Shown piece by piece: positions 56,664 through 64,000 of a DNA stretch of 64,000 bases. A program made the position numbers and the translations under genes. This DNA comes from JACKAQ01 sp020634975 [NCBI: Calditrichia bacterium] (GTDB taxonomy: Bacteria > Calditrichota > Calditrichia > RBG-13-44-9). Location of the stretch: assembly GCA_020634975.1 (NCBI GenBank), contig JACKAQ010000001.1, forward strand, positions 806,001 through 870,000, written 5' to 3'. The notes under the pieces are model-generated. The model saw only the letters and a list, made by a program, of their open reading frames with translations, searched no databases and was not told the origin of the DNA. Every line of letters begins with the position of its first letter. Positions within the stretch are counted from its first letter, which is position 1.

Positions 56664-59531
56664 ATGCAATTTTTTGATACAAACCCCAATCGGTTCCGGA
56701 TATTTTTTTCGATTCTTGCTGCCAGTATGTTAGTGGTGGCATTTGTAAGTTTGTATCGTTTTGCCAGCTCACCAACGGATGAAAATGTCTTCCGCACCTC
56801 GCCCAGCGATTTATACATTACCCACAACATTCCGGCACAACAAATTTTTACCACAGATTTCCCGGCAAGCGAACAACGCCCGAACGTGGTTTTCGATACC
56901 ATCCGGGTTGGCGATTTGATTTTGAGCATCAACGACGAAGTGATGACGCGCCCGAAACATATTCAGGAATTTTTGGATAAATTATCGCCCGATTCCAGCT
57001 TTAACCTGGTTGTATTTCGCCCGTCCATTTCCGACGGGATCGAATTTAAGGTGCAGCGCAGCAGCTTGTCGGATTCCAGTTTCCGGGATATTCCGGCAAC
57101 GGTTTATGTGAGCCAGGTTACCCGAGGCGGCGCATCCGATCGCGCCGGATTGCAGGTTGGCGATCTCATTCACCGCATCAACAACCAGCGGTTTAAAGAT
57201 GAAGTGGAAGCGCAGCAAATCCTCCGCGAAGGGCAAAGCGGCAATACGCTGGCATACGATATCATTCGCAATAACAACAACTTAACGCTATCGATCACAT
57301 TGGCAAGCGTGGGCATTCGGCTGGCTGCGCTGATCCTTATTTTATCCGGATTGGTGTATATTTTGATGGGCATTTTTATTGCCATAATTCGCCCGCAATT
57401 TAAAGCGGCGCGGCTGTTGGGGTTGAGTTTTATTGCGTTGGGCTTTTTCCTGATGATTATCTATCCGACAATTTCCAGCCGGTTTACGCCATACGATAAT
57501 TTCACTTTTTTCCGGGAAGTGTTCACCCTGATTTGTGTATTTTACAGCTTTCCGCTGTGGCTGCACATGGCCCATTACTTTCCCATCGAACGCGATGAAT
57601 TGCGCAAACGCAAATGGATTCGCTACGGATCGTACGGGTTGGCAACCCTGTTTTTCAGTTTGGTAATTGTTACCGGAAATTACTTTTTCTTCCCCATCGG
57701 CTTTATTACTTTGGGTATATACAATAATATACCATGGTTTTTCAGGAAAGAACGCTCGGATGAATACAAAAAATTCAACCGGATCATTTTTCACACATCG
57801 CTGGCTATCGGCGCCATTATTTTGCTGATGCTGGTTGGTTTAATTGCATTTGAAGCCACATTTGGTTCCCGCGCACCGGGCGCTCCGCCGCCAAACGGCA
57901 TTTTCACCGACTTTTTCCGGGGATATTTTGGATTGCCGCTGATGCTGATTCCCTTTGCATATCTGTTTACCATTGGGCATTACCGGCTGCTGGATCTGGA
58001 TTTGCGGGTGAAACGCAACATCCAATACAGTATCGTTTCGATGATCTGGTCTATCGCTTTGCTGGCAGTTTTGCTGAAAGCGCTGTTTTATCTGCCGGAA
58101 ATGTCGCTCAATTTACCGAATATCAAATTCGAAGGCTCGTTCATCGAAGTGCTGGATCAACCGATGGATGATCAGGACCGCATCAATACCGAAAAGCTGG
58201 CGGTTATCTTTTTGGGCATTTTTCTGACCTGGGGCGCATGGCGATTCCGCCGATTTGTGCAGCGGTTTATCGATTTAAAATTTGATCGCGCCCAATTTGA
58301 CTATAGAAAGGCAGCCAGCGAGCTGGCGGAAGTAATGGCTGCACAATTCACGATGGAAGCACTGGCAGATGGCATCGTGCGCAAATTGGCTGAGCTGATG
58401 CAGGTGAAGCAAGTTGGCGTGCTGTTTTTCCGGAACGAAAAAGAATGTTGCTGCTCCGTTGTGTATGGCTTGCAGGAATCCCGTTGGAAAAATTTTAGCG
58501 ACAGCATCAATACGCGGATCATCAAAGTTATTCAAACGAATAAAGCAGATTATCGGTTCAGCGTGGATTATTTGCCGGATGATATTCAGGTGTTGTTCGA
58601 GCAAAACGGGTTCAAACATATCATCGCGATTCGCTCGAAAGAGAAGCTGGTGGGCGTGCTGCTTATCGGCGAAAAACGTTCTGAATCGCCTTTCCACAAA
58701 GATGACCTGATGTTTTTGGCCGCGGTTGCGAAACAGGCGTCCGTCGCCATCGAAAACGCCTTTTTATACGACGAACTCGCCGAGCAGGAACGGATGCGCC
58801 ACGAATTGAACATCGCCCGGCGGATTCAGCTGGCCTCGCTGCCGCAAACCACACCCAAAATTTCCGGGCTGGATATTGCGGGCATCTCCATTCCGGCGCA
58901 GGAAGTGGGCGGCGATTATTACGACTATCTGAACGGCGCGGCAGCGGATCTCACCGTAATCATCGGCGATGTGAGCGGGAAAGGGACATCTGCGGCCTTG
59001 TATATGTCCAAGGTTCAGGGCATCATGCGTTCGCTGAATGATTTCGGGCTTTCCCCGCGTGATCTGTTTATCCGCGCCAATCAATTACTCATCAAAGATA
59101 TGGAAAAACAATCGTTTATCACCGCGATGGGCGCAGCGTTCGACGCCAAAAAACAGGTGATGCAACTGGCGCGTGCCGGACATTCGCCGCTGTATCATTT
59201 TTGCGCCGCAACCGGTGCCGTCAATTTGCACACACCCAAAGGCATTGGATTGGGGCTCACCAAATCGGAACATTTTTCGAAATCTCTCGAAGAATTGGAA
59301 TTGCATTACGCCCCCGGCGATGTGTTTTTGTTTATTACAGACGGCATCACCGAAGCGCAAAATACCGCGCATTTGGAATACGGCGATGCCGAACTATTAG
59401 ATTTGTTGAAACAATGCAACGGGCACAGCGCCAAACGGCTTCGCGATCAGATTATCGCTTCCGTCAACCAATTTGCCGGTGCCATGCCACAGCATGATGA
59501 CCTCACGGTTGTCGTCGTAAAAGCCATCTAA
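56664..59531 (+). CDS. Membrane PP2C (SpoIIE/RsbU-type) phosphatase with PDZ and GAF domains
   Basis: This 955-residue protein has an N-terminal membrane helix (12-32) and two PDZ-like domains in the periplasm (about 60-135 with RVGDLILSINDEV, and about 148-225 with ASDRAGLQVGDLIHRINN). About eight membrane helices follow (about 225-500), then a helical linker, a GAF domain (about 560-710, with VGVLLIGEKRS) and a PP2C phosphatase (about 725-955; GGDYYDYL, IGDVSGKGTSAAL, FITDGITEAQN, HDDLTVVVV) with the metal-binding aspartates intact. It likely dephosphorylates a STAS-type partner in response to envelope and cytosolic cues; the partner is not adjacent. The start ATG has only a weak ribosome site. 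Confidence 0.85.
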   Translation: MQFFDTNPNRFRIFFSILAASMLVVAFVSLYRFASSPTDENVFRTSPSDLYITHNIPAQQIFTTDFPASEQRPNVVFDTIRVGDLILSINDEVMTRPKHIQEFLDKLSPDSSFNLVVFRPSISDGIEFKVQRSSLSDSSFRDIPATVYVSQVTRGGASDRAGLQVGDLIHRINNQRFKDEVEAQQILREGQSGNTLAYDIIRNNNNLTLSITLASVGIRLAALILILSGLVYILMGIFIAIIRPQFKAARLLGLSFIALGFFLMIIYPTISSRFTPYDNFTFFREVFTLICVFYSFPLWLHMAHYFPIERDELRKRKWIRYGSYGLATLFFSLVIVTGNYFFFPIGFITLGIYNNIPWFFRKERSDEYKKFNRIIFHTSLAIGAIILLMLVGLIAFEATFGSRAPGAPPPNGIFTDFFRGYFGLPLMLIPFAYLFTIGHYRLLDLDLRVKRNIQYSIVSMIWSIALLAVLLKALFYLPEMSLNLPNIKFEGSFIEVLDQPMDDQDRINTEKLAVIFLGIFLTWGAWRFRRFVQRFIDLKFDRAQFDYRKAASELAEVMAAQFTMEALADGIVRKLAELMQVKQVGVLFFRNEKECCCSVVYGLQESRWKNFSDSINTRIIKVIQTNKADYRFSVDYLPDDIQVLFEQNGFKHIIAIRSKEKLVGVLLIGEKRSESPFHKDDLMFLAAVAKQASVAIENAFLYDELAEQERMRHELNIARRIQLASLPQTTPKISGLDIAGISIPAQEVGGDYYDYLNGAAADLTVIIGDVSGKGTSAALYMSKVQGIMRSLNDFGLSPRDLFIRANQLLIKDMEKQSFITAMGAAFDAKKQVMQLARAGHSPLYHFCAATGAVNLHTPKGIGLGLTKSEHFSKSLEELELHYAPGDVFLFITDGITEAQNTAHLEYGDAELLDLLKQCNGHSAKRLRDQIIASVNQFAGAMPQHDDLTVVVVKAI

Positions 59532-59536
59532 TTCGC

Positions 59537-60043
59537 TCACGAGCCCATCCGCAAATGCACCACATTATCAAAACTCAGATCAATTAACCGGCGGAAATCA
59601 CGTCCGTCAATCGGGCGGCTGATGCCGATGATGTCGTCCTCGTGCGGCACGTACGGTCCAGGGCAGGGATCGAGATCGTCCTCAATTACCCATACTTCGA
59701 TATCGCGATTGCGGATATCCTCGTAATACAGCAAGTCGCCATCCGGCGTAACAAATTCGGCGTCAACTTCATAAAAAATATCGGGATAGTCCACATGCCT
59801 CAACCCGGAATTTTGTCCGGCACATCCCAGCAAGCGCCCGGTGTTGGCATCCACCAGATGCACTTCCACCTCCATCCGCAACACGTCGTATTCGCCGGTT
59901 ACCTCAATTTCGGTGATATACAGCGGATTCGAATGATGCCCGCCACCGTCCACAATGTGTACATCGCACCCGACAATCAACAACGCCAAAACGATCGTCA
60001 AAACCTTTACCCAATATCCTGTTTTCCTGCTCATGCGCTCCAT
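59537..60043 (-). CDS. Putative lipoprotein
   Basis: This 168-residue protein has a signal sequence ending in the lipobox LLIVGC (Cys26), so it should be lipid-anchored. The mature part is acidic and beta-rich, with no family recognised. AAGG lies ahead of the ATG. It is convergent with the phosphatase gene, 5 nt apart. Confidence 0.65.
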   Translation of the reverse strand: MERMSRKTGYWVKVLTIVLALLIVGCDVHIVDGGGHHSNPLYITEIEVTGEYDVLRMEVEVHLVDANTGRLLGCAGQNSGLRHVDYPDIFYEVDAEFVTPDGDLLYYEDIRNRDIEVWVIEDDLDPCPGPYVPHEDDIIGISRPIDGRDFRRLIDLSFDNVVHLRMGS

Positions 60044-60375
60044 GATCCATCCTTTCGTAGTTGTAATGACGTTATCCTTTCACACAACCACGAATAGATC
60101 AATCGCTGTGCCACACCTGAATTCGACTTCAATTTTATCGATCTATTTTCAAAAATATCAATTATTTAAGGGTGTTTTTCAAAACACAGTCAACGTCAAC
60201 GTAATTAACAAAACGCATTACTCACCCGACGGATCTCGTCAAAATTGTCGAGGATAACCATTGGTGGTTGAACCGAAATTTTTCAATCCTGCAGAAAATT
60301 TTCTCGCTTGCAAAACCTTTGCACCGCAACTTAATTTCATGTTTTAATACAACTTGAGAAGAAATCGAGGATGAA
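60044..60375. other. Divergent intergenic region, 332 nt
   Basis: The region contains a 7-2-7 palindrome GTGTTTT-TC-AAAACAC (60172-60187) followed by two copies of TCAACG. No T-box leader or tRNA was seen ahead of cysS. Confidence 0.45.
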
Positions 60376-61833
60376 ATGGCGCTGAAATTATACAACACGC
60401 TCACACGACAAAAAGAAGAATTTGTGCCCGTAACGCCCGGAAGGGTTCACATTTACGTTTGCGGACCAACGGTTTACAGCCATGCGCACATCGGTCACGC
60501 CAAAAGTTACGTCAATTTTGATGTGATCATCCGCTGGTTCCGCCACCTCGGCTACACAGTGAAATACGTGCAAAACATTACCGATGTCGGGCATTTGGTT
60601 GGCGATGCAGACGAAGGTGAAGACAAACTGCAAAAAAAGGCACGGGAAGAGCAACTCGATCCCATGCAGGTGGCAACCACATATACCTGGAGCTATTTCG
60701 ATGATATGGACGCGCTGGGCGTGCTGCGCCCGGATATTTCGCCGCACGCGACCGGGCATATTATTGAGCAAATCGAGTTGATCAAAACGCTTATCGAAAA
60801 AGGATTCGCATACGAATCCAATGGCTCGGTGTATTTTGATGTGCAAAAATTTAAGGATTACGGCAAACTAAGCGGACGCAAAGTTGAAGAGATGGAAGCC
60901 GGTGCGCGCATTGCGGTGCATGACGACAAACACCATCCGGCAGATTTCGCGCTGTGGAAAAACGCGGACGACGCACATTTGATGCGTTGGCCATCGCCGT
61001 GGGGCATCGGTTATCCCGGCTGGCACATCGAATGCTCGGCGATGGCGATGAAATATCTCGGCGAAACTTTCGATATTCACGGCGGCGGGCTAGACAACAT
61101 GTTCCCGCATCACGAATGCGAAATCGCCCAAAGCGAAGCCGCAACCGGCAAACCGTTTGTGAAATATTGGCTGCACAACAACACGCTAACGATGAACGGC
61201 GAAAAAATGAGCAAATCGCTGGGCAACGTTTTGAACGTAAAAGATGCACTGATGCAATATTCAAAAGAAACACTGCGCACATTTTTGTTGAGTAGCCACT
61301 ATCGCAGCCGGTTGGATTTCAGCGAAGACGCCGTGAAAGCCGCGGAACAGGGACTTACCCGGCTCACCAACACAGTTAACAGCCTGCAAAAAGCGCAGGC
61401 AAACGCGTCCGACACCAAAGATTTTTCCGCGCCCTTTTCGCCGCAATCGTATCGCGATCTGTTTGTTGACGCGATGAACGACGATTTCAATGCGCCAAAA
61501 GGTATCGGTGTGCTGTTCGATCTCGCCAAAGCAACCAACTCGTATCTCGCCGATGCAAAAGTGCATCACGCGCCGTTTTTGGCGGAAATTGCAGCGATTT
61601 TTCAGGAATTTGGCGTAGATGTGTTGGGAATTATCCCGGAAGGCGGTGCCAAAAATTCAGCAGACCACAGCGACCTCATTGAAAAACTGGTACTGCTAAA
61701 CATCGATATTCGCGGCGAATTGCGCAAAGCCAAAAACTGGGCGCTTTCCGACAAACTCCGCGACGGGTTGAAAGCCGCCGGCATCACCATCAAAGACAAA
61801 CCCGACGGCACCGCAGATTGGGAAATTGAGTAA
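60376..61833 (+). CDS. cysS: Cysteinyl-tRNA synthetase
   Basis: This 485-residue class I synthetase has the zinc-binding YVCGPTVY, the HIGHAKSY signature, PGWHIECSAM, the zinc ligands HHECE and the KMSKSLGN loop. It charges tRNA-Cys. GAGG lies ahead of the ATG. It is convergent with the SDR gene. Confidence 0.97.
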   Translation: MALKLYNTLTRQKEEFVPVTPGRVHIYVCGPTVYSHAHIGHAKSYVNFDVIIRWFRHLGYTVKYVQNITDVGHLVGDADEGEDKLQKKAREEQLDPMQVATTYTWSYFDDMDALGVLRPDISPHATGHIIEQIELIKTLIEKGFAYESNGSVYFDVQKFKDYGKLSGRKVEEMEAGARIAVHDDKHHPADFALWKNADDAHLMRWPSPWGIGYPGWHIECSAMAMKYLGETFDIHGGGLDNMFPHHECEIAQSEAATGKPFVKYWLHNNTLTMNGEKMSKSLGNVLNVKDALMQYSKETLRTFLLSSHYRSRLDFSEDAVKAAEQGLTRLTNTVNSLQKAQANASDTKDFSAPFSPQSYRDLFVDAMNDDFNAPKGIGVLFDLAKATNSYLADAKVHHAPFLAEIAAIFQEFGVDVLGIIPEGGAKNSADHSDLIEKLVLLNIDIRGELRKAKNWALSDKLRDGLKAAGITIKDKPDGTADWEIE

Positions 61834-61836
61834 TTA

Positions 61837-62565
61837 TTAAGCGGGCAAACGCACGAAAATCCAGTCCGGGATTAGCTGAATAAACCAGGCTGCAAAACGC
61901 CAGCGTTTTGTGATAAATGCGTGCGACCGCTTTCGGCGAAGAGCAGAATAAATTTGTTTTGCTGCTTTTTCCGGGGGTGCTACCCAAAACATGCCTTTGT
62001 TGTGCTCGGTCATCGGCGTTGCCACAAATCCCGGGCGAATATCCGAAACCGTGATGTTTACTTTTTTGCGATGCGCCTTTTGGCGAAAGCCCTGCATGTA
62101 GTTGGAAATAAATGCTTTAGAGGCGCAATAAACCGAATTCCGGTGAAAGCCTTTATACGACGCAATCGACGAAATCCCTGCAATATGCCCGCTGCCGCGT
62201 TGCAAAAAATACGCCCACGATGCATTGAACATTGCCACAAATCCGGTAACATTCACGTCGATCACCGCTTTTTCGCTCTGCCAGTCCGCATGCGATTTCA
62301 GAGAAATTCCTGCATTGATCACCACCAAATCGACATCGCCCATTTCGGCAAAAAGATCATTTAAAATGCGAATTGCCTCGTCATGTTTGGCAACGTCCAT
62401 TGCACGAAAATAGCTTTTTGTCGGCAATTTTTCTGCCAATTCGCTCAGCAGATGTTCACGTCGGGAAGTTAGCCCGATTTCGTAACCGTTGTTAGCCAGC
62501 TCTATTGCCAGCGCTTCGCCGATTCCTGTGGATGCGCCAATAATAATCGCTTTGGGTGCTGCCAT
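61837..62565 (-). CDS. Short-chain dehydrogenase/reductase
   Basis: This 242-residue SDR has the NAD(P) motif GASTGIGEA, NAG in VVINAGIS, and catalytic Ser and YCASK. A C-terminal hydrophobic stretch (WRFAAWFIQLIPDWIF) suggests membrane association, as in the DltE/YqjQ-like group. The substrate is unknown. Its ribosome site GGGGA is part of a hairpin stem (62570-62591). It lies 75 nt after motB in the same direction. Confidence 0.88.
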   Translation of the reverse strand: MAAPKAIIIGASTGIGEALAIELANNGYEIGLTSRREHLLSELAEKLPTKSYFRAMDVAKHDEAIRILNDLFAEMGDVDLVVINAGISLKSHADWQSEKAVIDVNVTGFVAMFNASWAYFLQRGSGHIAGISSIASYKGFHRNSVYCASKAFISNYMQGFRQKAHRKKVNITVSDIRPGFVATPMTEHNKGMFWVAPPEKAAKQIYSALRRKRSHAFITKRWRFAAWFIQLIPDWIFVRLPA

Positions 62566-62569
62566 TTAA

Positions 62570-62591
62570 TTCCCCGCTTTTTTGCGGGAAA
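62570..62591 (-). promoter_or_regulatory. Hairpin covering the ribosome site of the SDR gene
   Basis: On the minus strand CCCGC and GCGGG pair around a loop of six A; the GGGG of the ribosome site lies in the 3' arm, 5 nt before the ATG. It could limit translation or be the remnant of a motAB terminator without a T-run. Confidence 0.4.
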
Positions 62592-62639
62592 TATATCTGT
62601 TTATTTCGGGATGGACAATAGAGGGCGGGAAATTTGCGC

Positions 62640-63341
62640 TTAAAACGCCAAAAAGCGGATGACAACCCGACGGTTGCGCGCACGGTTTTCCGGGGAAATG
62701 ACGCCGGTCATCGGATCGATATTCGGCACAATCGGTTGGGTATCGGAAAAACCAACTGCCCGAAGCCTGCGGGAATAAATGCCCTGATCGATAAGAAAAC
62801 GAACAATTCCGCTGGCACGCGCGGCAGAAAGCTCCCAATTGGATGGGAACTCGCGGGTTTGGATCGGCACATCATCCGTGTGCCCTTCGATGGCGACATT
62901 ATACGGAACTGAGCGGATAATTTCTGCAATTCGTTTGATCAACGGTTGCGCCTGCGGCGAAATATCCGCACTTCCCGACTGAAACAAATATGCGCCGGGA
63001 ACGCTGATCGCAACCCCTTGCGGCGTTTTTTCCGCTTTCACTTCCGCCGATAAATTTTCTTCGGTGAGCATTGTGTTTACATCTTTATATACTTCTTCGA
63101 GGCTTTTTTGAGGCGTATCCACGTCGCCAACGGCGTTGGACATCGAGTTTGCAACCTGTTCAAATTTGCTGGCGTCGATGGATGAAATTGAGGCGAGCAG
63201 CACAAAAAATGTCATCAGAAGCGTCATCAAGTCGGAGTACGAAGTGAGCCATTCATCACCGGTTTCCAAATTTTCCGGGCGATTCATTTCGTCCATCGCG
63301 GATAGCTTTTTGTGCAAATTATTGTGATATTCGTTTCGCAT
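62640..63341 (-). CDS. motB: Flagellar motor stator protein MotB
   Basis: This 233-residue protein has one membrane helix with the proton-binding Asp37 (WLTSYSDLMTLLMTFFVLL), a plug/linker, and an OmpA-like peptidoglycan-binding domain (AIEGHTDDVPI, NWELSAARASGIVRFL, NRRVVIRF). It forms the stator with MotA, 44 nt upstream. The ribosome site is weak, consistent with translational coupling. Confidence 0.95.
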   Translation of the reverse strand: MRNEYHNNLHKKLSAMDEMNRPENLETGDEWLTSYSDLMTLLMTFFVLLASISSIDASKFEQVANSMSNAVGDVDTPQKSLEEVYKDVNTMLTEENLSAEVKAEKTPQGVAISVPGAYLFQSGSADISPQAQPLIKRIAEIIRSVPYNVAIEGHTDDVPIQTREFPSNWELSAARASGIVRFLIDQGIYSRRLRAVGFSDTQPIVPNIDPMTGVISPENRARNRRVVIRFLAF

Positions 63342-63385
63342 GCTGAATTGCCGCTTTCAATTGATTTTTTCAGCGAATATGCCGG

Positions 63386-64000
63386 TTAGTAATTCTGCCT
63401 GTTGGGAATTTTTCGCTGCCCCGGGGCTAAAAACGAGTTCAGCGAATCGTGAATTTTGGCTGGATGCCATTGTTCACCGATCAGCACCAGACCATCGACA
63501 ATCATGCTCATCAGCACAATCCGTTCTTCGGTGCGGCGTTCCAGCTTCTCGGCAATCGGGTTAAACACCATATTCGCCAAAATCAGTCCGTAAAAAGTTG
63601 TTACGAGCGCCACAGCCATGCTCGGACCCAAATTTTCCATATTACTACCGGACATTTTTTGAAGCATGGCAATAAGCCCGATAACCGTTCCGAGCATCCC
63701 GAAAGCTGGCGCAAAACGCGCCATCGTTCGGAAAATGCGGGCGTCGTTATTTTCCCTTATTTTGTGATTGATGATGCGTTGATCCATAATATCGCGGAGT
63801 TCTTCCGGCGCATATCCGTCGATCAGCATTTGCAAGCCATCACGCAAAAATGGGTCGGGCAAGCCTTTCACTTCGTTTTGCAGCGACAAAAGCCCGCGGA
63901 TACGAACACGTTCCGCAATTTTGGTCATTACCGAAACATAGCTACCAAGTTGAATACTCTGTTTTTGCATAACAATAGCAAAAACCTTAAATACACGAAT
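63386..64000 (-). CDS. motA: Flagellar motor stator protein MotA, 5' end outside window
   Basis: About 204 C-terminal residues are visible; the frame is open to the window edge (RVFKVFAIVMQKQ), where MotA proteins have further N-terminal sequence with the first two membrane helices. Visible motifs are GLLSLQNEV, RTMARFAPAFGMLGTVIGLI and the last helix ending NMVFNPIAEKLERR. The two conserved prolines are present. An internal ATG at 63970 is not the true start. Confidence 0.93.
   Translation of the reverse strand: MRVFKVFAIVMQKQSIQLGSYVSVMTKIAERVRIRGLLSLQNEVKGLPDPFLRDGLQMLIDGYAPEELRDIMDQRIINHKIRENNDARIFRTMARFAPAFGMLGTVIGLIAMLQKMSGSNMENLGPSMAVALVTTFYGLILANMVFNPIAEKLERRTEERIVLMSMIVDGLVLIGEQWHPAKIHDSLNSFLAPGQRKIPNRQNY

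Noticed and set aside
60172-60187. 7-2-7 palindrome GTGTTTT-TC-AAAACAC
   Set aside because: AT-rich and single; it could be an operator, but nothing ties it to a regulator, so it is only noted in the intergenic entry.

Overview
The 64 kb window looks like the chromosome of a Gram-negative, motile, rod-type bacterium from the Fibrobacterota-Chlorobiota-Bacteroidota side of the tree or a neighbouring phylum such as Calditrichota. Two secreted proteins end in type IX secretion (T9SS) sorting domains of the FPNPFNP / GVYF type. There is an Omp85-family barrel, a lipoprotein, an RlpA-like protein and a Gld-type ABC transporter. Ribosome sites are strong AGGAGG-like sequences, and TTG starts are fairly common. 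The phylum is an inference from gene content only. I saw no rRNA, tRNA, CRISPR array, transposase or prophage.

Layout. 1-4.1 kb: an edge-truncated gene, a T9SS cargo protein and a radical SAM/SPASM enzyme, with a possible small RNA and tandem terminators upstream of the enzyme. 4.4-9.1 kb: an acidic unknown protein, then a DNA-damage operon on the minus strand. That operon holds a LexA with two DNA-binding domains, a catalytically dead LexA C-terminal paralogue, an AlkA-like glycosylase and Tag. It starts from a TTGACA-N17-TATAAT promoter with a GTATA-N4-TATAC palindrome at the expected start point. 9.3-16.4 kb: envelope proteins (a barrel with a beta-helix N-terminus and a five-repeat secreted protein), a kinase-like/phosphoesterase fusion, a small heat-shock protein and a YugP-type peptidase. 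16.5-26.2 kb: FtsH, a three-gene Gld-like ABC operon, a repeat/RlpA protein and a zinc-ribbon DUF2007 protein.

26.4-39.9 kb is one minus-strand chemotaxis cluster. In transcription order it runs: cytoplasmic MCP-like protein, STAS protein, CheY, CheA, two transmembrane receptors, CheW, CheR, a histidine-kinase-like protein lacking its phospho-accepting histidine, CheD, CheB. Both transmembrane receptor genes carry several single-base deletions and share an almost identical signalling-domain sequence. MotB and a truncated MotA lie at 62.6-64 kb, so the system presumably controls a flagellar motor.

40-64 kb is mostly metabolic and housekeeping: Ogt, NAD(P)HX epimerase, a second T9SS cargo, a GcvT-like protein with two phytoene-desaturase-like oxidoreductases, a DinB-fold protein, an unknown protein with PWELGKVP repeats, a YfcC-type transporter, a methyltransferase, a rhomboid protease, two unknown membrane or secreted proteins, TypA/BipA, a PDZ-PDZ-membrane-GAF-PP2C phosphatase, a lipoprotein, CysRS and an SDR enzyme.

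The strongest leads for something undescribed are the LexA pair with its repair operon, the kinase-phosphatase fusion, the histidine-less kinase in the chemotaxis cluster, the PWELGKVP repeat protein, and two structured intergenic elements (4108-4215 and 18557-18634).
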